Of a stretch of 50,349 bases of DNA, positions 35,101 through 44,468 are shown piece by piece. The stretch comes from Balamuthia mandrillaris (lineage: Eukaryota; Discosea; Longamoebia; Balamuthiidae), in contig JAVKOQ010000365.1 of NCBI GenBank assembly GCA_031835245.1, positions 1-50,349 of the forward strand, written 5' to 3'. The notes below the pieces were generated by a model. The model had not been told where the DNA came from. It did not search any database and saw only the letters and a list, made by a program, of their open reading frames with translations. How positions within the stretch are numbered: position 1 is the stretch's first letter; each line of letters begins with the position of its first letter. A program made the position numbers and the translations under genes.

Positions 35101-36621
35101 AAAGGCCAGGCATCTACCACCACTACCAGTCCCCAACCTCCACTGCCGCCTCTTCCCTTCGTTACTATTCTGGCCATTGCTCGTCGCTCTCCCGATCAAC
35201 CCCATAGCAAACCTGGACGACCTACGAGTACGTTTTTGTTCACACCAACGATTGGTTTTGTTTAGTGTCGATGTTCTAAATGTTTCCTTCTTTTCTATTC
35301 TCTTCTGTGCTTCCAGAATCAGCATCACAGTCACAAAAACAAGCCTCGCCTAAAGAAGAAGCAATGCCGCACGCTCACATCTCACATGCTCAAGCAAGCG
35401 CCGCAGCTGGCTCCTTGCCCTCCAAACCTGCCCGCACTCCCCTCGATGTATTTATGCAGAAAATTAGGAGAGTGCTTCCTTCTGCCACGCCCCAAATGCC
35501 CACCACTCCTCCTGTTCCCCTCGCATCTACTTCCTACCATCACCATCTTCCGACCTCTGTTCCTCCTACTGGTGCAGGCCCTGCCTCAACCCCAACAACT
35601 GCCACTAACAGCAGCACACCCTCTAACCAAGCTCCATCAACATCTGCTCGCTCTATGGATGCTAAGCTTGCAGGTTCTGGTGCACAACACTCCCCCTCTT
35701 CTGCTTGCAGCTCCGTCCTGCGAGGTATTAACTCCTGTTTCTTCTTCCTCTGCTCCGTTTTCACTTTTGTTGTATAACACTTCTGTCCCTCCTCTTTTTA
35801 AAAAAAAAAACATACACACACAACAAAACAGGCGTAATCTCACCGAAAAATGAGCCGAAGAGCCGAAGCCAAGCCACTAGACCGCCAACCAAAACACCTG
35901 TCGCGGCTGCCTCCTCAGCGCCAATTGCCACTCCTACCCCTACAGCTGCTTCTACCGCTGCACCTTCCGGTACAACCACTGCGGTGCCAGTGAGCTCCGT
36001 GACGTCTACCGCCGGTTCCAATAGCATCATCTTGAACTCCGGGTCTTCAACAGGGCAGCGCACTACCATGGCACACATTAACCAAGTGCTACAGCAGAGC
36101 TCGGTACTTGCTGCCTTCAATTTTTTTCCATTGCTTGCCCTTCCTCATTACCATGGCTGTACTGACCCTCTTTCCCTTAGCCTGTTGCTAGACAACACCA
36201 ACCCGCCCATTCCTCACCTCCAACACCACAACAAGCAAATCAACGCCCTCCACCACCACAATCAGCAGCTGGCACTGCCCCACCTGCCCCATCCGCCACC
36301 ACCACACCAACAAGCGGCAATGCAGCTGGAGGGGCAGGTGCACCTCAGTCATCTCCAACAACGCCATGGTCCACAATGCTTGCCCTCTACTCCATTACGC
36401 AGCTGCCTTCCTCAACCCCACACATCCAAGAAATTGTGCGCAGAAAGGACATTCCTGAAGCCACCAAAGTGGAAATGCTGCGCAGAGTCATTCAAGAGCA
36501 CACCGCTGCTGCCAGTGCTGCCAAGTCCTCCTCCGCGGACAAACCAGCCGCTCCTCAGCCGCCTCCCCCTCCTGGTGGCAGTGCCGGTGGCGCTGCCCCT
36601 CCTTCTGCCCCCACCACCTGA
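29155..36621 (+). CDS. SWR1: Swr1/Domino/EP400-type chromatin-remodelling ATPase with HSA and SANT domains
   Basis: About 12 exons and 2,150 residues. In order: a charged N-terminus; an HSA domain (KTHWDFLLEEATWLACDF..., about residues 260-320), which binds actin and Arp4; a very acidic stretch at 30450-30880; then the SNF2 ATPase. The Walker A motif is built across an intron, GILADEM at 31092 and GLGKT from 31177. Motif II is DEAH, motif III LLLTGTPLQNDLMELWSLMHF. Lobe 2 follows after an insertion of about 250 residues, the mark of the INO80/Swr1 class: IFTQMTRMLDVLE, STRTGGLGVNL, DSDWNPAMDQQ, QDRCHRIGQT. The Swr1-type segment LLPIQRYAFKYLDEVD follows. A SANT/Myb module (WLPSEDALLREAIRLFGDKNWELI) and a Pro/Gln/Ala-rich tail close the protein, as in PIE1, Domino and EP400. 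These enzymes exchange H2A for H2A.Z. Exon 4 may end in a GC donor. Confidence 0.93.
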
Positions 36622-36731
36622 AGTTGATGTCCTACGTGAAGAGCAGAAAGAGAAGGGACAGTTTCAAGCTGATGTTGCTATATTTTGTGGATATACGTTA
36701 TGCTGTAAGCTTCATTCTACTTCAGCCTTTC

Positions 36732-36735
<4 letters not shown>

Positions 36736-36775
<40 letters not shown>
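36736..36775. repeat. GA microsatellite in a convergent 3' spacer
   Basis: About 40 nt of GA in the 187-nt spacer between the Swr1-type stop codon (36621) and the gamma-CA stop codon (36809). It is CT on the gamma-CA coding strand. Confidence 0.9.
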
Positions 36776-36778
<3 letters not shown>

Positions 36779-36808
36779 TAAAACAGAACAAGCAGAGGAA
36801 TCTTTTGT

Positions 36809-37050
36809 TTAATCAAGGCGAGTGCCAGGCTTCAACGCATAACTCTCTTCAACCATATCGTCAAATGCAAGGTCTTGAGTACTCTTCTGTGTCTCTTTGG
36901 CGTGAAGGAGGGCAAGCTCCTGAAGCTTTCCTGCAGCAGCCAACAGCTGTTGTTTTTCTTCCTCTGTTACGTTCCTTACATGCTTGGCTGGATTGCCTTC
37001 CCAATACTGTCATCGATGAGGAAAGTCAGAACCAAAAACGGGGATGAGAA

Positions 37051-37086
<36 letters not shown>

Positions 37087-37981
37087 AAGAGAGAGTGAGA
37101 GAGATAAAGACCTGTCCACTGCCAACAACTTTGTTTTGTGTAACAACAGCGCCAGCACCCACGATGGCGTGCTTCTGAACTACAGCACCGTCGTAAACAA
37201 TAGCACCATCCTCAACCTTGCTTTCATCCTCCAAGGTACAGCCGTGGAGGATTACTCCGTTTCCTGTTGGTTTATCAAACGACGCACAGAGACGAAAAGA
37301 AGTTATAGTACCTCTCCTTGATAGAAAGCGCGTAGGAAGAGGAGCAGACGAGTGAGGTAAGGACAAACTTACCGACAACGACGCGGTTGCCCACGCGCGT
37401 AGGCTTCTTCTTGTCTTGAGAACCGCCCGTTACGTGAACCACCGTTCGGTGACCAATACTGCTGTTCTCGCCAATCTCCACTGGGCTTACGTCGCCTTTT
37501 TTGTTCATGTTTTGTGAAATTTTGTTCATTTGTTTATGAACTCACGCACATAAAAAGAAGAAAGAGAAAAAGAAGCTACACAAAAAAAAGGTAAAAAAAA
37601 TAAAAGGGCAGTGGGACCCATACCTCTGACAACAGTGCCGTACCAAACGCTGGAGCCCTCTCCCAACTTGACATCTCCAACCACGGTGGCGTTTGGTGCC
37701 ACAAAGACGTTGTGAGCCAGCTTTGGTCTCAAGTCATAGAGTGGCATCACACGGCGGTGCCTGCACACTATTATTGTTATTTTTTTTGAATGAGTTTTGC
37801 CCCAAATAGAAGCACGTTCAAAAAAAAAAAGGAAGCCCGGTGCTGATGTGGGAGTGGTGTGACACTGCGTACGTTGTTCCTTGTAGGCAAAGTTGCCTTG
37901 CATGGCGGAACCGATTCTGTCCAGGGTTTGGCCGGTCTCACGGAAACCGTTGCCAAGGTTGTAGGCTAATCTTTTCAACAT
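36809..37981 (-). CDS. Gamma-carbonic-anhydrase-like protein, probable mitochondrial complex I subunit
   Basis: Five exons on the minus strand, about 245 residues, left-handed beta-helix of hexapeptide repeats. Landmarks: MLKRLAYNLGNGFRETGQTL at the N-terminus, very like plant and protist complex-I gamma-CAs; then FVAPNATVVGDVKLGEGSSV with WYGTVVRGD; IGENSSIGHRTVVHV; VVVGNGVILHGCTLED; GAGAVVTQNKVVGSG; and YWEGNPAKHVRNVTEEEK. The family forms a trimer in the membrane arm of complex I in plants, algae and amoebozoans. Of the three zinc-binding His in active members, the first (VVHV) and third (ILHGC) are present. The second, in the usual GHSAVLHGC, is Asn here (GNGVILHGC, with the intron falling inside the preceding Gly codon). 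So it may be a structural, catalytically weak or dead member. Introns carry GA on the plus strand (CT on the coding strand). Confidence 0.9.
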
Positions 37982-38632
37982 TTTTTTGTGTGGGGGGGAG
38001 CGCTCTACCCTGAAAAACAAAACAAAAAAAAGAAGGAAACGACTCCGCAATCAAACGGCGCGAGGGCAGGCTCAGAAGGCTTCACGCAAGAAGGAAGAGA
38101 GAGTTGGGAGGGATGGGGTGGGGTGGGGTGGGACAAAATAAAAATGCCGCCGCTTTCTCTCTTTCCCCCTTTTTTTTTTTTTGGCTATTTTTTTTTCGCA
38201 TTTTTTGGGCCGCACGAGGGGTCATTCTCATTTAAACTAATCAGGTCGTCATGATTTTTGCACAAATCGCCCTCTGACACTAAAGCGGAGCAACGAATTT
38301 TTGTCGACGTGAAAGATCTCTGCTAGAGATGAGACAAAGAAAAAGACAACAGAAATGGCCTTTTTATGGTAAGATAAAGCCTCTGTTTTGATTTTTGATT
38401 GGTGGTTTGAAACTTTCAGTAACCGATCAAAGCATTGAGCCGCTTTACTCTGACACGAAGGCGGCGCCAAGATCAAGCCGATCAATGGGACAACGAAAAT
38501 AAAGCAAAACTAGTAAAAGGAAAACAAAAAACAGAGAAACAAAAATAACCCACCACCCCCGGCGTGCCTAATCACGGCTTGTCTTACGACTCGCTATAAG
38601 CAACGGTGCCGGCACCAAAGCAACCTTACCGC
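37982..38632. promoter_or_regulatory. Upstream region of gamma-CA with repeat R2
   Basis: About 650 nt. It holds the gamma-CA 5' leader, T-rich runs at 38170-38200, repeat R2 at 38329-38419 and two copies of a CTCTGACAC word near 38271 and 38451. The 3' flank of the Fanzor remnant is at its right edge. Confidence 0.5.
38329..38419 (-). repeat. Dispersed repeat R2, copy 2, upstream of gamma-CA
   Basis: Inverted copy of 17040-17125. On both sides lie CTCTGACAC words, with TAAAGCGG on one side and CCGCTTTA on the other, so the R2 copy is framed by short inverted sequence about 180 nt apart. Its orientation relative to gamma-CA is the same as that of copy 1 relative to the SDR gene. Confidence 0.8.
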
Positions 38633-39194
38633 CTACCGCCCCCTCACAGAGGAGGAGGAGGAGGTGGTAAGTGCTTGTAAAGTGAAAAAGCGGATCAAGA
38701 TGTTTCGGGCGGCGTTGGCATCTCGATCCGCCTGGTAGCCACACTCGGGTTGGGGGCACCGAAAGGTCTTGTTTCCCCCCCAACTGGTGGTGGACTTGGC
38801 CGCACTTGCCGCAGGTCTTGGAAGTGTATTCCTCATCGCAGAGGCAGACCGCACAGGACGGAAATTGCTGGGCCTTGTTGAGGAGCCTCTGCCTGAAGCG
38901 ATAGTGGGACCAGGTGAGCAAGGCTCTGGCCGTTCGTGAGCCAATGCGGCGGTGGCCTCGCCGCACCATCTGCTGGCTCCTGAACTCTGGCAGAAGGATG
39001 AGGGAGAAGTTCCTGACCAACCAAAACACGAGCTTCTTGTGGAGGTCATCCACCAGGTTGCGGATCCTCTGGCGAAGCCGAGCAGCGGCCCTTCGGAGAC
39101 GGCGCCGTTGCCTGTGGTTGCCCTTGGTGCCCTTACTCTGCATGCGATCCAGGCGGTGGCACAGCTTGCCTATCTCGTTGATGTCCGCTTTGCC
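38633..39194 (-). mobile_element. C-terminal half of a Fanzor (eukaryotic TnpB-like RNA-guided nuclease)
   Basis: On the minus strand the open part reads GKADINEIGKLCHRLD, a very basic helix (RQRRRLRRAAARLRQRIRNL), VDDLHKKLVFWLVRNF, SLILLPEFRSQQMVRRGHRR, SRTARALLTWSHYRFRQRLL, EEYTSKTCGKCG and then CPQPECGYQADRDANAARNI. This is the TnpB/Fanzor order: linker helices, RuvC-II Glu (LLPEF), a zinc finger of two CxxC-like pairs, and RuvC-III Asp (DRDANAARN). The reading frame changes by one base at a run of seven G (coding strand) between the two zinc-knuckle halves. The N-terminal lobe and the RuvC-I Asp are absent: similarity stops at the inverted repeat at 39208-39225. So it is a truncated and probably dead copy. 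I see no matching guide-RNA end element. Confidence 0.85.
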
Positions 39195-39219
39195 CTACTC
39201 GGTGACCTGGTGTACGGTG

Positions 39220-39621
39220 TCAGAGGGCACAGAAGCGTGGAAGGCCGCAGGCTGCACCCGCCCAGCCCTTTTGGAACCAGTTTTCCAGCGAAATCGGGAG
39301 AAGATTAATACGCCCAGCCCTTTTGGAACCAGTTTTCCAGCGAAATCGGGAGAAGATTAATACGCCCAGGCGTGCTAATCTTCTCCCGATTTCGCTGGAA
39401 AACTGGTTCCAAAAGGGCTGGGCGGGTGCAGCCTGCGGCCTTCCACGCTTCTGTGCCCTTGCCTGAGGTGCCGCTGGGGCGTTTTCCGCTCTTCTTTTCC
39501 GAGTAGCAGTGGAAGTAGCAGAAGTAGTGGCGCGACCCCCTTCCTTGTGAACCCGACCGAAGTGGATGGCCAACCCGTGAGAGGTAGCAAACTTTTTTCC
39601 GCACTGTGGGCAACTTGCCAT
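39220..39621 (-). CDS. Small C2H2 zinc-finger protein with a basic tail
   Basis: Open frame of 133 codons starting MASCPQCGKKFATSHGLAIH with FGRVH next: one classical C2H2 finger, C-x2-C-x12-H-x4-H. After it comes a Ser/Thr and Lys/Arg-rich linker and QKRGRPQAA, which resembles an AT-hook-like GRP core. The end of the frame runs through the palindrome and there encodes repeats of the 52-bp unit in changing frames, so the natural stop is uncertain. A stop lies just before the ATG in frame. The host family is unknown; a single finger at the N-terminus next to mobile DNA suggests a DNA-binding accessory protein. Expression cannot be judged. Confidence 0.5.
   Translation of the reverse strand: MASCPQCGKKFATSHGLAIHFGRVHKEGGRATTSATSTATRKRRAENAPAAPQARAQKRGRPQAAPAQPFWNQFSSEIGRRLARLGVLIFSRFRWKTGSKRAGRINLLPISLENWFQKGWAGAACGLPRFCAL
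39224..39459. repeat. Large palindrome, 84-bp perfect arms, with a 52-bp tandem unit
   Basis: 39224-39307 and 39376-39459 are perfect reverse complements, separated by 68 nt. A 52-bp unit starting CGCCCAGCCCTTTTGGAACC occurs at 39259-39310 and again at 39311-39362, followed by eight bases of a third. So there are two direct copies and one inverted copy. The arms overlap the 3' end of the zinc-finger ORF. Confidence 0.95.
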
Positions 39622-39970
39622 TCAGGCCAGCTTCCAGCAGCGTTGTGGAAGAGGCGCACAGAGGTTCGTGATGCTGTTCTTTTTTAAACAAAAGAAATCA
39701 TTAGTGAGTGGTTGGTAACAAATTTTTTTTTCCATCATTAAAAAATGTAGTGAGCGAGCAGAGAAAAAAGAACGCTACCTTTTCAATCGGAGCAGTGCCC
39801 CCTCCCTGCGGCTGAACCGCTTCGGTTTCCACCTCTGCCTCCTTCCGCTGGTTTCCTCCTTGTGTAGTAGAAGCATAGCAATCAGAAATACGGTGGTGCG
39901 TGGAGCTGCGTGGATGTGTGTGTCTGTGTGTTTACTTTTGAAAAGAAAGAAAAGAAGAGAAGAGAAGAAA

Positions 39971-40143
39971 AGAAAACGAGTAGCAGAAAAATGTCAAGGC
40001 GAGTGACGAGTACCAAAAGTTTATTGGCGGCAGCAGCAGCATGAGCATCCATTCCATTCACCCCACCCCACAACCCACCCTACCACTTTGCCTTCAGAGA
40101 CGTGGGAGAAGGAAGGGTTGTTTTGGCAGGAAACATGCTCATT
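39971..40143 (-). repeat. Dispersed repeat R1, copy 2
   Basis: Inverted copy of 5070-5228, about 170 bp, again ending in a TTTTC-type tract (here only about 40 nt, 39935-39975). It lies just inside the right terminal repeat of the 1-kb segment. Confidence 0.85.
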
Positions 40144-40231
40144 GGCCCAAAAGACTAATGTCGTGATTTCTTTTTTCGTTGTCCTTAGATCTTATGATCT
40201 TTGCGCCGCCTTACTCTGACACCGTACACCA

Positions 40232-40636
40232 TCCCATCGGGGCGTGTAACTCCATGGAGTGTTCGTGTTGATCAATGGCCGCACAGGTTTGCCGTTTTAT
40301 TGCAGCGCAAGGCGGCGTGAGCAGATGAAAGAAGAAAGAGGAGAGAAAGCAAGAACCGGCGCCTTCCTCCTACCTTCATCTAAAACAACAAAAGAACGAT
40401 CGTTATCAACCACAACCACAGCCACAGCCACAGCCAGCCACAGAGCGACAATCCAGCAAGCTGATTTCATTATGTTGCTCTCTGGTTCGCCAAAGATGGC
40501 ACACCTAGGTCTCCATGTCGTCGTGAAATCTTTTATGTCGATACCGAAGACCTCATGTCGTCTCGAAAATAGTTGGCGAGGACGGAAAAGCCAAAAGAGA
40601 GGAAAGCTCACGCGCCGCCCTTCCCGCTCTCCTGCC
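40232..40636. promoter_or_regulatory. Upstream region of KICS2
   Basis: 405 nt from the end of the mobile segment to the chosen KICS2 start. The KICS2 frame is open back to an ATG at 40259, but that part (with an ACAACCACAGCC run near 40410-40440) has no similarity to KICS2 proteins and is more likely promoter and leader. Confidence 0.45.
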
Positions 40637-41092
40637 ATGCGCTTGTTCTCGCGAAAGAAGGCGGACGGAGAATCACCACACGTTGCAGCTCCTGGAGGTG
40701 GTGGTGCCTCTGCACAGACAGGTCATTCGAGCCATACAGGTTCGGCCTCCGCGCAGTCCAACGACCCTCACGCAAGGAAGCTGCTTCAACAGTACTTCCA
40801 TTCGCTTGCTCGCCTTCACTTTGGCGGCGTCTCCGCTTTGCTCAAAGACAAAAGGGTACACCGTCATAGTCTTCTGCCTCACTTGAGGCGAGATGTTTTT
40901 CTTCTTTTCTTCTCACTTATTTGTTTGGAGCGCAGAACCAGTCACTGGAAGCACCGTGGCCCTCATTGATAGCAGCTCTCAACACCCTTGCTTCTTGCGA
41001 GAGTCACTACTACTCTCTTTCCTTCCTTTCGTTTTCAGAAGCTAAATGGTTGAAAAAGGAGGTAATGCTTCCTCTTGTTGTTTTTCTTGCTC

Positions 41093-41166
<74 letters not shown>

Positions 41167-41899
41167 GCTCTTCTTCTTCCTCTTCCTCTTCTCTTTTTCT
41201 TTCTGCTTCTTTTGCTGGTGTATCTTCCTTCCATATTTACCACTGTTTCTTTAATTGTTCGTTTGTTGTTTCCTCGCAAAGAGTCTCGGAACGCTGTATG
41301 TACAAGTTTTCAATACCCTTCAACAGCTTCTTTCCTACATGTCTTTACATCACTCTGGCTCTTCCACTTCATCATCCTCTCCTTATTCTTCTTCCTCCTC
41401 CTTTGCTTCCGTCTTTGTAAATTCACAACTCTCAACGCAAGCTTCCGATGCTCTGACTTCCAATCAAGATGCTTTATCATCGGGAGCAACCTCTTCTTCT
41501 GCTTCAGCAGATGCAACACATAATGCTTCTGATGCATCACCTTTGCCGTCCTCTTCTTCTCCGGAAGCTTCTTCTACGTTTCTTTCCGTCATTCTTCGCG
41601 ATTGTTGTGACCTAATTCAATGCCGCTTGAAAATGATTAACGTGTAAGCAGCCTCATTGTTCGTTCCTTTTCTTTTTATTCTTCTCCAAACAGAAGAGAG
41701 AGCCATGTTATATTGCTTACATTCTTTGAATGATAAAACTATCATGAAACGCAGTTACGTTGCTCTGGCAAGTGCAACATCAACGCCACCGCCATACGAT
41801 GTCTTGGTGAGTACTGTTAGTGCGGTGGTTGAACGTTTTTCTGGCACCACTCAAGTCTTGCTGCATCCATGGCTCTCCTTGATTCGTGAAAACACAATG

Positions 41900-41935
<36 letters not shown>

Positions 41936-42626
41936 CCACCCCCCCCCCCCCCCCGCCCCTCCCTCCTCCCCCCTCTCTCACTTGTTGGTTAAATGTGCCT
42001 TATTTCTTTGGTCACAGTTTGGAAACCACAGTGTTAGAAAAGCTGTTACAAGCGCAGATAGCATTATCCAAATATCAATTCAAAGATTGTGTGTTTCTGA
42101 CGTTTCACACGAAGACACTGTTGGACACATGGATGCGCGCTCTCTCATTGGACAAAGGGCAGGCTATCGTGGAGCTGGCGTCTCCCTCTAAGCAAAAAAC
42201 GTCCTGCGATATCTACGTGTGGCTGCGGGAGTTCAACCTTTACACCACCGCCAAGATGGTGCTTTACTTCTTCAACATCTACAAAAAGCAAAAACTAGGC
42301 AACGGTAAACCTGTAGATATGCGCAGCTTTACCTCCAACTGTCGTCCTGACTTTTATTCCATGTACTTTTTTTTCTATCTGTACTCTTCTTTTGTTGTTA
42401 TTGAAAAAAGCTCACGTACTTGTTCCCTCGTTTTGAAACAGGATCGAAGGCTTTGCTCAAAAGACGGAAGCTACGAGCGTTTGCCTGATGTACGAGGTAC
42501 CTCGTGTGCAAGAAAAAGGGGCTGAGTTCAGTTTAAGCGGATACGTCCTTCCACAGGGAGCCGAGGCTGCCCATCAAGCACCCACTGGCCTTAGCTCATG
42601 GCCTGCAATATTCAGCTATCCTGCAG

Positions 42627-42667
<41 letters not shown>

Positions 42668-43000
42668 TCTTTCTCTCTCCTTTCATTCTTTTCTGTTTTC
42701 TATTCTTGACCTGACTTAATGCAACAATAAAAGGAACCAAGGTTGGAGCATTGGCCCAATCTCATCGCCATTACATTGGACAACAAATCCCAGTTGGAAC
42801 AATACAAACCCCCGCTCTACTACTATGACAAGACGGTGGACTGCACCTACTTCATCTCAAGGGTGGACACCGCCATCACCCTCGTCGCCATTTTCACCAA
42901 GAAGCAGCGCAGCAACGACCCCAACATTCGGACCTCCCTCAACAACATCGCTTACTTCCTTCGCAACGGCTGGATATTCAGCCAACTTAAAACCAAGTAA
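40637..43000 (+). CDS. KICS2: KICS2 (C12orf66) homologue, KICSTOR complex subunit
   Basis: Exons start at 40637-40855, 40936-41061 and 41282 onward; the stop is at 42998-43000. Similarity to human KICS2 is collinear. LLQQYFHSLARLHFGGVSAL and PWPSLIAALNTLASCESHYYSL match the human N-terminal ...LETFFSHLGIFSYDKA... and [65 protein letters not shown] and a C-terminal block EHWPNLIAITLDNKSQLEQY...YYYDKTVDCTYFISR...ITLVAIFTKKQRSNDPN match late human blocks. In animals KICS2 with KPTN, ITFG2 and SZT2 anchors GATOR1 at lysosomes and restrains TORC1 when amino acids are short. One Ser-rich exon (41340-41580) is an insertion relative to human. The border near 41645-41710 is uncertain. An intron holds a TTG run. 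Confidence 0.85.
41091..41166. repeat. TTG microsatellite in a KICS2 intron
   Basis: About 76 nt of TTG, followed by CTTCTTCCTC pyrimidine sequence, in the intron between 41061 and 41282. Long Val, Cys or Thr homopolymer frames here are artefacts. Confidence 0.95.
41897..41960. repeat. CT run and C run in a KICS2 intron
   Basis: About 35 nt of CT, then a C-rich run, on the coding strand just after the exon ending LIRENTM. Intronic. Confidence 0.85.
42629..42664. repeat. CT microsatellite in a KICS2 intron
   Basis: About 36 nt of CT on the coding strand, between the exon ending SSWPAIFSYP and the exon with EPRLEHWPN. Confidence 0.85.
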
Positions 43001-43322
43001 TAACCGCTGCCACCTCAACGACGACGACGACCACGACCACGACCACAACGACAACGACCACTGCCGCCGTCCTTCCCACCGCCGCCATCCAAGGTGTTCG
43101 TTTGTGCCTTTGCTTGGGTTTTTTTTGATGGGGTTGCCATGGTAATCTCCTTATTTGGGGCAAAACGAACCCTCAAACCGTAAAGGAAAAAGAAACCGAA
43201 AAAGAAGAAAAAAAGGGAAACACAAAAAAAAAAGGGCTTTTGCCTTCCTTCCCCCCTCAAACCTCTCCCCTCCCTCCCCTCAACTCCCCTTTTTTCGCAC
43301 CACAAAACGCCACCGTTCCACA
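43001..43322. other. Spacer between KICS2 and CBS
   Basis: 322 nt. It contains an ACGACC-type run (43017-43070), a T-run near 43120 and a long A/C-rich to C/T-rich stretch ahead of the CBS start. No exon is supported. Confidence 0.4.
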
Positions 43323-44426
43323 ATGCAGCAATCCGAACAAACTGAAAACAACACCCTCCAGTACGTTTTTTCTGCAGTACCCCTTTCTCTCTCCCTCTCT
43401 CCCTCTCTCCCTCTCTCCCTTCCTCTCTCTCTCTCTCCCTTCCTCTCTCTCTCTCCCTTCCTCTCTCTCTCTCCCTTCCTCTCTCTCTCTCTCCCTTCCT
43501 CTCTCTCTCTCTCTCTCTCGCGTTCAATCGTGTCTTTTTTTTGTTGTTGGTGTCGCAAGCAAACGCTGAAAACCAGTTTTGTCTCACGATAGGGAGTCGA
43601 TCGAGAAGCAAGTATTCCATGACTGCCTCTCCATGATCCGTTGGTCTCCTTTGGTTCGCATCAACAAGCTCGGCAAAGACTTGGAGTGTGAGCTGTGTGC
43701 GTGCTATTTTCTCTCCACCTTTCCCTTTCTTCTCTCTTCTCCCACTTCTCCATCTGAACAGCGACGCCTCATGATAGGGGCCAAATGTGAGTACATGCTT
43801 CCTGGTGGCTCCGTGAAGGACAGGATCGGCAAACAAATGCTGTTGGATGCAGAGGCCAGCGGCCGCATAAAGCCTGGGGACACTCTCATCGAGCCCACCT
43901 CCGGCAACACTGGCATTGGTCTCTCTTTGGCCGCTGCCATCAAAGGCTACAACATGATCATCACCCTCCCGCAAAAGATGAGCCAAGAAAAGGTCTCTTT
44001 GCCCTTCTCAAAGCTGCCACAACAAAAAACAAAAACCAAATGCAACGCTCTTACTTTACTTATAGGTTGCCACATTGCAAGGTTTGGGCGCTAAGGTTAT
44101 TCGAACACCTACGGAGGCTGCTTGGGACGCTCCTGAGTCTCACATTGGCGTAGCCAAGAAGCTTCTGAATGAAATCCCCAACTCCCACATTTTGGATCAA
44201 GTGCGTTCTCTCTCTCTCAATCCCGACGGAGGGAAAATGTCTTACTTGTTTCGGATTTTTTAGTATGGCAACCCATCCAACCCCAACGCTCATTATGAGA
44301 ACACGGCGGAGGAACTCATTCAACAGTGCGACGGAAAGATAGATATGGTCGTTATTTCGGCAGGCACTGGTGGCACCATCACCGGTATCGCCAAAAAGTT
44401 CAAGGAGAGGCTTCCTCACTGCAAGG

Positions 44427-44468
<42 letters not shown>

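Larger units (their letters stand above)
39208..40231. mobile_element. 1,024-bp segment bounded by 18-bp inverted repeats, carrying a C2H2 ORF, a palindrome and repeat R1
   Basis: TGGTGTACGGTGTCAGAG at 39208-39225 and its exact complement CTCTGACACCGTACACCA at 40214-40231 frame a segment that cuts into the Fanzor gene. Inside lie the palindrome, a zinc-finger ORF on the minus strand, a short TTTTC-type tract and repeat R1. I see no transposase and no clear target-site duplication, so it would be a non-autonomous element if it is one at all. The same CTCTGACAC core occurs twice more just outside. Confidence 0.5.

Noticed and set aside
39220-39480. CRISPR-like array from the 52-bp units
   Set aside because: Only two direct copies without spacers, in a eukaryotic setting; it is a tandem duplication within a palindrome.
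40297-40638. Minus-strand frame upstream of KICS2 as the missing Fanzor N-terminus
   Set aside because: I looked for a RuvC-I Asp motif beyond the right 18-bp repeat and found no convincing one.
41010-41420. Poly-Thr, poly-Val and poly-Cys frames
   Set aside because: They translate the TTG microsatellite inside a KICS2 intron.
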